A stretch of DNA of 64,000 nt from Leptasterias polaris (taxonomy: Eukaryota > Echinodermata > Asteroidea > Forcipulatida > Asteriidae), in NCBI GenBank assembly GCA_037783415.1, contig JAZGTN010000149.1:2542001-2606000 (forward strand), given 5' to 3'. The position numbers were made by a program, and so were the translations under genes. This document shows positions 51,301 through 63,987 of the stretch, piece by piece (positions within the stretch are counted from its first letter, which is position 1; each line of letters opens with the position of its first letter). Below the pieces are notes generated by a model, which worked only from the letters and a program-made list of their open reading frames with translations, was not told the DNA's origin and did not search any database.

Positions 51301-51783
51301 GTGCTGTAGACCTCTTTTTGTTTTTTTCCTCAACATACGGAGGTTAGAAACAATCTAAATTGAAGTCCCTATATTAAAGTCATCAACGTGTCTACGGCCA
51401 TACTACGCTGAAAACACCGGTTCTCATCTGATCACCGAAGTTAGCATTGTCGGGCCTGGTCAGTACTTGGACGGGAGACCTCCTGGGAATACCGGGTGAT
51501 GTAGACCTCTTTTTGTATTTTTCCTCAACATACGGAGGTTAGATATCTAAACTGGAAACTGAAGCCCCTATATTAAAGTCATCAACATGTCTACGGCCAT
51601 ACTACGCTGAAAACACCGGTTCTCGTCTGATCACCGAAGTTAGCATTGTCGGGCCTGGTCAGTACTTGGACGGGAGACCTCCTGGGAATACCCGGTGCTG
51701 TAGACATCTTTTTGTATTTTTCCTCAACATACGGAGGTTAGAAACAATCTAAATTGAAGTCCCTATATTAAAGTCATCAACGT

Positions 51784-51900
51784 GTCTACGGCCATACTAC
51801 GCTGAAAACACCGGTTCTCGTCTGATCACCGAAGTTAGCATTGTCGGGCCTGGTCAGTACTTGGACGGGAGAGCTCCTGGGAATACCCGGTGCTGTAGAC
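51784..51900 (+). rRNA. 5S rRNA deletion-class copy with C91G in the C box
   Basis: GAGAGCTCC replaces GAGACCTCC. C91 closes the helix IV loop against G86 and lies in the main TFIIIA site, so this copy is likely impaired. It also has the A-box deletion. Confidence 0.85.
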
Positions 51901-53559
51901 ATCTTTTTGTATTTTTCCTCAACATACGGAGGTTAGAAACAATCTAAACTGAAGCCCCTATATTAAGTCATCAACGGGTCTACGGCCATACTACGCTGAA
52001 AACACCGGTTCTCGTCTGATCACCGAAGTTAACCATCGTAGGGCCCGGTCAGTACTTGGACGCGAGACCTCCTGGGAATACCGGGTGCTGTAGACCTCTT
52101 TTTGTATTTTTCCTCAACATACGGAGGTTAGATATCTAAACTGGAAACTGAAGCCCCTATATTAAAGTCATCAACGTGTCTACGGCCATACTACGCTGAA
52201 AACACCGGTTCTCGTCTGATCACCGAAGTTAAGCATCGTCGGGCCCGGTCAGTACTTGGACGGGAGACCTCCTGGGAATACCGGGTGCTGTAGACCTTTT
52301 TTTTGTATTTTTCCTCAACATACGGAGGTTAGAAACAATCTAAATTGAAGTCCCTATATTAAAGTCATCAACGTGTCTACGGCCATACTACGCTGAAAAC
52401 ACCGGTTCTCGTCTGATCACCGAAGTTAATCATCGTCGGGCCTGGTCAGTACTTGGACGGGAGACCTCCTGGGAATACCGGGTGCTGTAGACTTTTTTTT
52501 TGTATTTTTCCTCAACATACGGAGGTTAGAAACAATCTAAATTGAAGTCCCTATATTAAAGTCATCAACGTGTCTACGGCCATACTACGCTGAAAACACC
52601 GGTTCTCGTCTGATCACCGAAGTTAATCATCGTCGGGCCTGGTCAGTACTTGGACGGGAGACCTCCTGGGAATACCCGGTGCTGTAGACATCTTTTTGTA
52701 TTTTTCCTCCACATACGGAGGTTAGAAACAATCTAAACTGAAGTCCCTATATTAAAGTCATCAACGTGTCTACGGCCATACTACGCTGAAAACACCGGTT
52801 CTCGTCTGATTACCGAAGTTAGCATCGTCGGGCCTGGTCAGTACTTGGACGGGAGACCTCCTGGGAATACCGGGTGATGTAGACCTCTTTTTGTATTTTT
52901 TCTCAACATACGGAGGTTAGATATCTAAACTGGAAACTGAAGCCCCTATATTAAAGTCATCAACGGGTCTACGGCCATACTACGCTGAAAACACCGGTTC
53001 TCGTCTGATCACCGCAGTTAACCATCGTAGGGCCCGGTCAGTACTTGGACGCGAGACCTCCTGGGAATACCGGGTGCTGTAGACCTCTTTTTGTATTTTT
53101 CCTCAACATACGGAGGTTAGATATCTAAACTGGAAACTGAAGCCCCTATATTAAAGTCATCAACGTGTCTACGGCCATACTACGCTGAAAACACCGGTTC
53201 TCGTCTGATCACCGAAGTTAAGCATCGTCGGGCCCGGTCAGTACTTGGACGGGAGACCTCCGGGGAATACCGGGTGCTGTATACCTTTTTTTTGTATTTT
53301 TCCTCAACATACGGAGGTTAGAAACAATCTAAATTGAAGTCCCTATATTAAAGTCATCAACGTGTCTACGGCCATACTACGCTGAAAACACCGGTTCTCG
53401 TCTGATCACCGAAGTTAATCATCGTCGGGCCTGGTCAGTACTTGGACGGGAGACCTCCTGGGAATACCCGGTGCTGTAGACATCTTTTTGTATTTTTCCT
53501 CCACATACGGAGGTTAGAAACAATCTAAACTGAAGTCCCTATATTAAAGTCATCAACGT

Positions 53560-53676
53560 GTCTACGGCCATACTACGCTGAAAACACCGGTTCTCGTCTG
53601 ATTACCGAAGTTAGCATCGTCGGGCCTGGTCAGTACTTGGACGGGAGACCTCCTGGGAATACCGGGTGCGGTAGAC
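53560..53676 (+). rRNA. 5S rRNA deletion-class copy ending GTGCGGTAGAC
   Basis: T112G replaces the G7-U112 pair of helix I with G-G. The same end is at copies 54938, 55526, 57883, 60048 and 61823, usually with a preceding TGATTACCG (C43T). A gene ending GATGGAGAC follows 53560, 55526, 57883, 60048 and 61823 directly; after 54938 the next gene (55133) instead ends TGCTGTATAC. This is a mark of the last 11 kb only. Confidence 0.88.
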
Positions 53677-53754
53677 CTTTTTTTGTATTTTTCCTCAACA
53701 TACGGAGGTTAGAAACAATCTAAATTGAAGTCCCTATATTAAAGTCATCAATGT

Positions 53755-53871
53755 GTCTACGGCCATACTACGCTGAAAACACCGGTTCTCGTCTGATCAC
53801 CGAAGTTAGCATCGTCGGGCCTGGTCAGTACTTGGACGGGAGACCTCCTGGGAATACCGGGTGATGGAGAC
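53755..53871 (+). rRNA. 5S rRNA deletion-class copy ending GATGGAGAC
   Basis: C111A and T114G together break two pairs of helix I (G8 and A5) with no matching change in the 5' strand. Recurs at 55721, 58078, 60243 and 62018. Combined with the A-box deletion this is a strong candidate for a non-functional, yet amplified, variant. Confidence 0.88.
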
Positions 53872-55132
53872 CTCTTTTTGTATTTTTCCTCAACATACGG
53901 AGGTTAGATATCTAAACTGGAAACTGAAGCCCCTATATTAAAGTCATCAACGTGTCTACGGCCATACTACGCTGAAAACACCGGTTCTCGTCTGATCACC
54001 GAAGTTAAGCATCGTCGGGCCCGGTCAGTACTTGGACGGGAGACCTCCTGGGAATACCGGGTGCTGTAGACCTCTTTTTGTATTTTTCCTCAACATACGG
54101 AGGTTAGAAACAATCTAAATTGAAGTCCCTATATTAAAGTCATCAACGTGTCTACGGCCATACTACGCTGAAAACACCGGTTCTCGTCTGATCACCGAAG
54201 TTAATCATCGTCGGGCCTGGTCAGTACTTGGACGGGAGACCTCCTGGGAATACCCGGTGCTGTAGACATCTTTTTGTATTTTTCCTCCACATACGGAGGT
54301 TAGAAACAATCTAAACTGAAGTCCCTATATTAAAGTCATCAACGTGTCTACGGCCATACTACGCTGAAAACACCGGTTCTCGTCTGATTACCGAAGTTAG
54401 CATCGTCGGGCCTGGTCAGTACTTGGACGGGAGACCTCCTGGGAATACCGGGTGATGTAGACCTCATTTTGTATTTTTTCTCAACATACGGAGGTTAGAT
54501 ATCTAAACTGGAAACTGAAGCCCCTATATTAAAGTCATCAACGGGTCTACGGCCATACTACGCTGAAAACACCGGTTCTCGTCTGATCACCGAAGTTAAG
54601 CATCGTCGGGCCCGGTCAGTACTTGGACGGGAGACCTCCGGGGAATACCGGGTGCTGTAGACCTTTTTTTTGTATTTTTCCTCAACATACGGAGGTTAGA
54701 AACAATCTAAATTGAAGTCCCTATATTAAAGTCATCAACGTGTCTACGGCCATACTACGCTGAAAACACCGGTTCTCGTCTGATCACCGAAGTTAATCAT
54801 CGTCGGGCCTGGTCAGTACTTGGACGGGAGACCTCCTGGGAATACCCGGTGCTGTAGACATCTTTTTGTATTTTTCCTCCACATACGGAGGTTAGAAACA
54901 ATCTAAACTGAAGTCCCTATATTAAAGTCATCAACGTGTCTACGGCCATACTACGCTGAAAACACCGGTTCTCGTCTGATTACCGAAGTTAGCATCGTCG
55001 GGCCTGGTCAGTACTTGGACGGGAGACCTCGTGGGAATACCGTGTGCGGTAGACCTTTTTTAGTATTTTTCCTCAACATACGGAGGTTAGAAACAATCTA
55101 AATTGAAGTCCCTATATTAAAGTCATCAACGT

Positions 55133-55250
55133 GTCTACGGCCATACTACGCTGAAAACACCGGTTCTCGTCTGATCACCGAAGTTAAGCATCGTCGGGCC
55201 TGGTCATTACTTGGACGGGAGACCTCCGGGGAATACCGGGTGCTGTATAC
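55133..55250 (+). rRNA. 5S rRNA copy with several private changes
   Basis: Full-length copy with GTCATTAC (G75T), CTCCGGGG (T96G) and a gene end TGCTGTATAC (G116T, breaking C3-G116). The unit before it ends GTGTGCGGTAGAC with CTCGTGGG. This pair of units is among the most divergent in the array. Confidence 0.85.
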
Positions 55251-56311
55251 CTTTTTTTTGTATTTTTCCTCAACATACGGAGGTTAGAAACAATCTAAAT
55301 TGAAGTCCCTATATTAAAGTCATCAACGTGTCTACGGCCATACTACGCTGAAAACACCGGTTCTCGTCTGATCACCGAAGTTAATCATCGTCGGGCCTGG
55401 TCAGTACTTGGACGGGAGACCTCCTGGGAATACCCGGTGCTGTAGACATCTTTTTGTATTTTTCCTCCACATACGGAGGTTAGAAACAATCTAAACTGAA
55501 GTCCCTATATTAAAGTCATCAACGTGTCTACGGCCATACTACGCTGAAAACACCGGTTCTCGTCTGATTACCGAAGTTAGCATCGTCGGGCCTGGTCAGT
55601 ACTTGGACGGGAGACCTCCTGGGAATACCGGGTGCGGTAGACCTTTTTTTGTATTTTTCCTCAACATACGGAGGTTAGAAACAATCTAAATTGAAGTCCC
55701 TATATTAAAGTCATCAATGTGTCTACGGCCATACTACGCTGAAAACACCGGTTCTCGTCTGATCACCGAAGTTAGCATCGTCGGGCCTGGTCAGTACTTG
55801 GACGGGAGACCTCCTGGGAATACCGGGTGATGGAGACCTCTTTTTGTATTTTTCCTCAACATACGGAGGTTAGATATCTAAACTGGAAACTGAAGCCCCT
55901 ATATTAAAGTCATCAACGTGTCTACGGCCATACTACGCTGAAAACACCGGTTCTCGTCTGATCACCGAAGTTAAGCATCGTCGGGCCCGGTCAGTACTTG
56001 GACGGGAGACCTCCTGGGAATACCGGGTGCTGTAGACCTCTTTTTGTATTTTTCCTCAACATACGGAGGTTAGAAACAATCTAAATTGAAGTCCCTATAT
56101 TAAAGTCATCAACGTGTCTACGGCCATACTACGCTGAAAACACCGGTTCTCGTCTGATCACCGAAGTTAAGCATCGTCGGGCCCGGTCAGTACTTGGACG
56201 GGAGACCTCCTGGGAATACCGGGTGCTGTAGACTTCTTTTTGTATTTTTCCTCAACATACGGAGGTTAGAAACAATCTAAATTGAAGTCCCTATATTAAA
56301 GTCATCAACGT

Positions 56312-56428
56312 GACTACGGCCATACTACGCTGAAAACACCGGTTCTCGTCTGATCACCGAAGTTAGCATTGTCGGGCCTGGTCAGTACTTGGACGGGAGA
56401 CCTCCTGGGAATACCCGGTGCTGTAGAC
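56312..56428 (+). rRNA. 5S rRNA starting GACTACGG, with weak first terminator
   Basis: T2A breaks the second helix I pair (U2-A117). The T run just after the gene is interrupted (CTGTTTG, only three Ts), leaving the second T5 run about 12 bases downstream as the likely stop. It is also deletion class. Probably inactive or mis-terminated. Confidence 0.85.
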
Positions 56429-57094
56429 ATCTGTTTGTATTTTTCCTCAACATACGGAGGTTAGAAACAATCTAAACTGAAGCTCCTATATTAAGTCATC
56501 AACGGGTCTACGGCCATACTACGCTGAAAACACCGGTTCTCGTCTGATCACCGAAGTTAATCATCGTCGGGCCTGGTCAGTACTTGGACGGGAGACCTCC
56601 TGTTAATACCGGGTGCTGTAGACCTCTTTTTGTATTTTTCCTCAACATACGGAGGTTAGAAACAATCTAAATTGAAGTCCCTATATTAAAGTCATCAACG
56701 TGTCTACGGCCATACTACGCTGAAAACACCGGTTCTCTTCTGATCACTGAAGTTAAGCATCGTCGGGCCCGGTCAGTACTTGGACGGGAGACCTCCTGGG
56801 AATACCGGGTGCTGTAGACCTCTTTTTGTTTTTTTCCTCAACATACGGAGGTTAGAAACAATCTAAATTGAAGTCCCTATATTAAAGTCATCAACGTGTC
56901 TACGGCCATACTACGCTGAAAACACCGGTTCTCGTCTGATCACCGAAGTTAATCATCGTCGGGCCTGGTCAGTACTTGGACGGGAGACCTCCTGGGAATA
57001 CCGGGTGCTGTAGACCTTTTTTTTGTATTTTTCCTCAACATACGGAGGTTAGAAACAATCTAAATTGAAGTCCCTATATTAAAGTCATCAACGT

Positions 57095-57212
57095 GTCTAC
57101 GGCCATACTATGCTGAAAACACCGGTTCTCGTCTGATCACTGAATTTAATCATCGTCGGGCCTGGTCAGTACTTGGACGGGAGACCTCCTGGGAATACCC
57201 GGTGCTGTAGAC
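57095..57212 (+). rRNA. 5S rRNA G56T copy with GAATTTAATC
   Basis: G51T is added to G56T in the A box, together with C17T (TATGCTG) and C46T (CACTGAA). Four changes in one copy make it an outlier among its class. Confidence 0.82.
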
Positions 57213-60200
57213 ATCTTTTTGTATTTTTCCTCCACATACGGAGGTTAGAAACAATCTAAACTGAAGTCCCTATATTAAAGTCATCAACGTGTCTACGGCC
57301 ATACTACGCTGAAAACACCGGTTCTCGTCTGATTACCGAAGTTAGCATTGTCGGGCCTGGTCAGTACTTGGACGGGAGACCTCCTGGGAATACCGGGTGA
57401 TGTAGACCTCTTTTTGTATTTTTTCTCAACATACGGAGGTTAGATATCTAAACTGGAAACTGAAGCCCCTATATTAAAGTCATCAACGGGTCTACGGCCA
57501 TACTACGCTGAAAACACCGGTTCTCGTCTGATCACCGAAGTTAAGCATCGTCGGGCCCGGTCAGTACTTGGACGGGAGACCTCCGGGGAATACCGGGTGC
57601 TGTAGACCTTTTTTTTGTATTTTTCCTCAACATACGGAGGTTAGAAACAATCTAAATTGAAGTCCCTATATTAAAGTCATCAACGTGTCTACGGCCATAC
57701 TACGCTGAAAACACCGGTTCTCGTCTGATCACCGAAGTTAATCATCGTCGGGCCTGGTCAGTACTTGGACGGGAGACCTCCTGGGAATACCCGGTGCTGT
57801 AGACATCTTTTTGTATTTTTCCTCCACATACGGAGGTTAGAAACAATCTAAACTGAAGTCCCTATATTAAAGTCATCAACGTGTCTACGGCCATACTACG
57901 CTGAAAACACCGGTTCTCGTCTGATTACCGAAGTTAGCATCGTCGGGCCTGGTCAGTACTTGGACGGGAGACCTCCTGGGAATACCGGGTGCGGTAGACC
58001 TTTTTTAGTATTTTTCCTCAACATACGGAGGTTAGAAACAATCTAAATTGAAGTCCCTATATTAAAGTCATCAACGTGTCTACGGCCATACTACGCTGAA
58101 AACACCGGTTCTCGTCTGATCACCGAAGTTAGCATCGTCGGGCCTGGTCAGTACTTGGACGGGAGACCTCCTGGGAATACCGGGTGATGGAGACCTCTTT
58201 TTGTATTTTTCCTCAACATACGGAGGTTAGATATCTAAACTGGAAACTGAAGCTCCTATATTAAAGTCATCAACGTGTCTACGGCCATACTACGCTGAAA
58301 ACACCGGTTCTCGTCTGATCACCGAAGTTAGCATTGTCGGGCCTGGTCAGTACTTGGACGGGAGACCTCCTGGGAATACCCGGTGCTGTAGACATCTTTT
58401 TGTATTTTTCCTCAACATACGGAGGTTAGAAACAATCTAAACTGAAGCTCCTATATTAAGTCATCAACGGGTCTACGGCCATACTACGCTGAAAACACCG
58501 GTTCTCGTCTGATCACCGAAGTTAATCATCGTCGGGCCTGGTCAGTACTTGGACGGGAGACCTCCTGTGAATACAGGGTGCTGTAGACCTCTTTTTGTAT
58601 TTTTCCTCAACATACGGAGGTTAGATATCTAAACTGGAAACTGAAGCCCCTATATTAAAGTCATCAACATGTCTACGGCCATACTACGCTGAAAACACCG
58701 GTTCTCGTCTGATCACCGAAGTTAAGCATCGTCGGGCCCGGTCAGTACTTGGACGGGAGACCTCCTGGGAATACCGGGTGCTGTAGACCTCTTTTTGTAT
58801 TTTTCCTCAACATACGGAGGTTAGAAACAATCTAAATTGAAGTCCCTATATTAAAGTCATCAACGTGTCTACGGCCATACTACGCTGAAAACACCGGTTC
58901 TCGTCTGATCACCGAAGTTAAGCATCGTCGGGCCCGGTCAGTACTTGGACGGGAGACCTCCTGGGAATACCGGGTGCTGTAGACCTCTTTTTGTTTTTTT
59001 CCTCAACATACGGAGGTTAGAAACAATCTAAATTGAAGTCCCTATATTAAAGTCATCAACGTGTCTACGGCCATACTACGCTGAAAACACCGGTTCTCGT
59101 CTGATCACCGAAGTTAATCATCGTCGGGCCTGGTCAGTACTTGGACGGGAGACCTCCTGGGAATACCGGGTGCTGTAGACCTTTTTTTTGTATTTTTCCT
59201 CAACATACGGAGGTTAGAAACAATCTAAATTGAAGTCCCTATATTAAAGTCATCAACGTGTCTACGGCCATACTACGCTGAAAACACCGGTTCTCGTCTG
59301 ATCACCGAAGTTAATCATCGTCGGGCCTGGTCAGTACTTGGACGGGAGACCTCCTGGGAATACCCGGTGCTGTAGACATCTTTTTGTATTTTTCCTCCAC
59401 ATACGGAGGTTAGAAACAATCTAAACTGAAGTCCCTATATTAAAGTCATCAACGTGTCTACGGCCATACTACGCTGAAAACACCGGTTCTCGTCTGATTA
59501 CCGAAGTTAGCATCGTCGGGCCTGGTCAGTACTTGGACGGGAGACCTCCTGGGAATACCGGGTGATGTAGACCTCTTTTTGTATTTGTTCTCAACATACG
59601 GAGGTTAGATATCTAAACTGGAAACTGAAGCCCCTATATTAAAGTCATCAACGGGTCTACGGCCATACTACGCTGAAAACACCGGTTCTCGTCTGATCAC
59701 CGAAGTTAAGCATCGTCGGGCCCGGTCAGTACTTGGACGGGAGACCTCCGGGGAATACCGGGTGCTGTAGACCTTTTTTTTGTATTTTTCCTCAACATAC
59801 GGAGGTTAGAAACAATCTAAATTGAAGTCCCTATATTAAAGTCATCAACGTGTCTACGGCCATACTACGCTGAAAACACCGGTTCTCGTCTGATCACCGA
59901 AGTTAATCATCGTCGGGCCTGGTCAGTACTTGGACGGGAGACCTCCTGGGAATACCTGGTGCTGTAGACATCTTTTTGTATTTTTCCTCCACATACGGAG
60001 GTTAGAAACAATCTAAACTGAAGTCCCTATATTAAAGTCATCAACGTGTCTACGGCCATACTACGCTGAAAACACCGGTTCTCGTCTGATTACCGAAGTT
60101 AGCATCGTCGGGCCTGGTCAGTACTTGGACGGGAGACCTCCTGGGAATACCGGGTGCGGTAGACCTTTTTTAGTATTTTTCCTCAACATACGGAGGTTAG

Positions 60201-63200
60201 AAACAATCTAAATTGAAGTCCCTATATTAAAGTCATCAACATGTCTATGGCCATACTACGCTGAAAACACCGGTTCTCGTCTGATCACCGAAGTTAGCAT
60301 CGTCGGGCCTGGTCAGTACTTGGACGGGAGACCTCCTGGGAATACCGGGTGATGGAGACCTCTTTTTGTATTTTTCCTCAACATACGGAGGTTAGATATC
60401 TAAACTGGAAACTGAAGCTCCTATATTAAAGTCATCAACGTGTCTACGGCCATACTACGCTGAAAACACCGGTTCTCGTCTGATCACTGAAGTTAATCAT
60501 CGTCGGGCCTGGTCAGTACTTGGACGGGAGACCTCCTGTGAATACAGGGTGCTGTAGACCTCTTTTTGTATTTTTCCTCAACATACGGAGGTTAGATATC
60601 TAAACTGGAAACTGAAGCCCCTATATTAAAGTCATCAACATGTCTACGGCCATACTACGCTGAAAACACCGGTTCTCGTCTGATCACCGAAGTTAAGCAT
60701 CGTCGGGCCCGGTCAGTACTTGGACGGGAGACCTCCTGGGAATACCGGGTGCTGTAGACCTCTTTTTGTATTTTTCCTCAACATACGGAGGTTAGAAACA
60801 ATCTAAATTGAAGTCCCTATATTAAAGTCATCAACGTGTCTACGGCCATACTACGCTGAAAACACCGGTTCTCGTCTGATCACCGAAGTTAAGCATCGTC
60901 GGGCCCGGTCAGTACTTGGACGGGAGACCTCCTGGGAATACCGGGTGCTGTAGACCTTTTTTTTGTATTTTTCCTCAACATACGGAGGTTAGAAACAATC
61001 TAAATTGAAGTCCCTATATTAAAGTCATCAACGTGTCTACGGCCATACTACGCTGAAAACACCGGTTCTCGTCTGATCACCGAAGTTAATCATCGTCGGG
61101 CCTGGTCAGTACTTGGACGGGAGACCTCCTGGGAATACCCGGTGCTGTAGACATCTTTTTGTATTTTTCCTCCACATACGGAGGTTAGAAACAATCTAAA
61201 CTGAAGTCCCTATATTAAAGTCATCAACGTGTCTACGGCCATACTACGCTGAAAACACCGGTTCTCGTCTGATTACCGAAGTTAGCATCGTCGGGCCTGG
61301 TCAGTACTTGGACGGGAGACCTCCTGGGAATACCGGGTGATGTAGACCTCTTTTTGTATTTTTTCTCAACATACGGAGGTTAGATATCTAAACTGGAAAC
61401 TGAAGCCCCTATATTAAAGTCATCAACGGGTCTACGGCCATACTACGCTGAAAACACCAGTTCTCGTCTGATCACCGAAGTTAAGCATCGTCGGGCCCGG
61501 TCAGTACTTGGACGGGAGACCTCCGGGGAATACCGGGTGCTGTAGACCTTTTTTTTGTATTTTTCCTCAACATACGGAGGTTAGAAACAATCTAAATTGA
61601 AGTCCCTATATTAAAGTCATCAACGTGTCTACAGCCATACTACGCTGAAAACACCGGTTCTCGTCTGATCACCGAAGTTAATCATCGTAGGGCCTGGTCA
61701 GTACTTGGACGGGAGACCTCCTGGGAATACCCGGTGCTGTAGACATCTTTTTGTATTTTTCCTCCACATACGGAGGTTAGAAACAATCTAAACTGAAGTC
61801 CCTATTTTAAAGTCATCAACGTGTCTACGGCCATACTACGCTGAAAACACCGGTTCTCGTCTGATTACCGAAGTTAGCATCGTCGGGCCTGGTCAGTACT
61901 TGGACGGGAGACCACCTGGGAATACCGGGTGCGGTAGACCTTTTTTTGTATTTTTCCTCAACATACGGAGGTTAGAAACAATCTAAATTGAAGTCCCTAT
62001 ATTAAAGTCATCAACGTGTCTACGGCCATACTACGCTGAAAACACCGGTTCTCGTCTGATCACCGAAGTTAGCATCGTCGGGCCTGGTCAGTACTTGGAC
62101 GGGAGACCTCCTGGGAATACCGGGTGATGGAGACCTCTTTTTGTATTTTTCCTCAACATACGGAGGTTAGATATCTAAACTGGAAACTGAAGCTCCTATA
62201 TTAAAGTCATCAACGTGTCTACGGCCATACTACGCTGAAAACACCGGTTCTCGTCTGATCACCGAAGTTAAGCATCGTCGGGCCCGGTCAGTACTTGGAC
62301 GGGAGACCTCCTGGGAATACCGGGTGCTGTAGACCTCTTTTTGTATTTTTCCTCAACATACGGAGGTTAGAAACAATCTAAATTGAAGTCCCTATATTAA
62401 AGTCATCAACGTGTCTACGGCCATACTACGCTGAAAACACCGGTTCTCGTCTGATCACCGAAGTTAAGCATCGTCGGGCCCGGTCAGTACTTGGACGGGA
62501 GACCTCCTGGGAATACCGGGTGCTGTAGACTTCTTTTTGTATTTTTCCTCAACATACGGAGGTTAGAAACAATCTAAATTGAAGTCCCTATATTAAAGTC
62601 ATCAACGTGTCTACGGCCATACTACGCTGAAAACACCGGTTCTCGTCTGATCACCGAAGTTAGCATTGTCGGGCCTGGTCAGTACTTGGACGGGAGACCT
62701 CCTGGGAATACCCGGTGCTGTAGACATCTTTTTGTATTTTTCCTCAACATACGGAGGTTAGAAACAATCTAAACTGAAGCTCCTATATTAAGTCATCAAC
62801 GGGTCTACGGCCATACTACGCTGAAAACACCGGTTCTCGTCTGATCACCGAAGTTAATCATCGTCGGGCCTGGTCAGTACTTGGACGGGAGACCTCCTGT
62901 GAATACAGGGTGCTGTAGACCTCTTTTTGTATTTTTCCTCAACATACGGAGGTTAGATATCTAAACTGGAAACTGAAGCCCCTATATTAAAGTCATCAAC
63001 ATGTCTACGGCCATACTACGCTGAAAACACCGGTTCTCGTCTGATCACCGAAGTTAAGCATCGTCGGGCCCGGTCAGTACTTGGACGGGAGACCTCCTGG
63101 GAATACCGGGTGCTGTAGACCTCTTTTTGTATTTTTCCTCAACATACGGAGGTTAGAAACAATCTAAATTGAAGTCCCTATATTAAAGTCATCAACGTGT

Positions 63201-63987
63201 CTATGGCCATACTACGCTGAAAACACCGGTTCTCGTCTGATCACCGAAGTTAATCATCGTCGGGCCTGGTCAGTACTTGGACGGGAGACCTCCTGGGAAT
63301 ACCGGGTGCTGTAGACCTTTTTTTTGTATTTTTCCTCAACATACGGAGGTTAGAAACAATCTAAATTGAAGTCCCTATATTAAAGTCATCAACGTGTCTA
63401 CGGCCATACTACGCTGAAAACACCGGTTCTCGTCTGATCACCGAAGTTAATCATCGTCGGGCCTGGTCAGTACTTGGACGGGAGACCTCCTGGGAATACC
63501 CGGTGCTGTAGACATCTTTTTGTATTTTTCCTCCACATACGGAGGTTAGAAACAATCTAAACTGAAGTCCCTATATTAAAGTCATCAACGTGTCTACGGC
63601 CATACTACGCTGAAAACACCGGTTCTCGTCTGATTACCGAAGTTAGCATCGTCGGGCCTGGTCAGTACTTGGACGGGAGACCTCCTGGGAATACCGGGTG
63701 ATGTAGACCTCTTTTTGTATTTTTTCTCAACATACGGAGGTTAGATATCTAAACTGGAAACTGAAGCCCCTATATTAAAGTCATCAACGGGTCTACGGCC
63801 ATACTACGCTGAAAACACCGGTTCTCGTCTGATCACCGAAGTTAAGCATCGTCGGGCCCGGTCAGTACTTGGACGGGAGACCTCCGGGGAATACCGGGTG
63901 CTGTAGACCTTTTTTTTGTATTTTTCCTCAACATACGGAGGTTAGAAACAATCTAAATTGAAGTCCCTATATTAAAGTCATCAACGT

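Larger units (their letters stand above)
46679..56037 (+). rRNA. 5S rRNA gene cluster, block 6 (48 complete genes)
   Basis: Gene starts; d = 117 nt deletion class, t = G56T, c = G56C: 46679, 46875d, 47070d, 47265, 47461d, 47656, 47856, 48052d, 48251d, 48445t, 48645, 48841d, 49035t, 49235, 49431t, 49627d, 49822t, 50022, 50216, 50412, 50608d, 50803, 50999d, 51194, 51390d, 51589d, 51784d, 51978c, 52178, 52375t, 52572t, 52768d, 52967c, 53167, 53364t, 53560d, 53755d, 53954, 54150t, 54346d, 54545, 54742t, 54938d, 55133, 55330t, 55526d, 55721d, 55920. The change from block-5 style to the final style happens at about 51.3-52 kb, where two isolated G56C genes (51978, 52967) reappear. Confidence 0.96.
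56116..63908 (+). rRNA. 5S rRNA gene cluster, block 7 (40 complete genes)
   Basis: Gene starts; d = 117 nt deletion class, t = G56T: 56116, 56312d, 56506t, 56702, 56898t, 57095t, 57291d, 57490, 57687t, 57883d, 58078d, 58277d, 58471t, 58671, 58867, 59063t, 59260t, 59456d, 59655, 59852t, 60048d, 60243d, 60442t, 60642, 60838, 61035t, 61231d, 61430, 61627t, 61823d, 62018d, 62217, 62413, 62609d, 62803t, 63003, 63199t, 63396t, 63592d, 63791. Markers are CTCCGGGG (T96G), gene ends GTGCGGTAGAC and GATGGAGAC, and long T runs. The module t, d, full-length with CTCCGGGG, t, d with GCGGTAGAC, d with GATGGAGAC recurs with unequal spacing. Confidence 0.96.
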
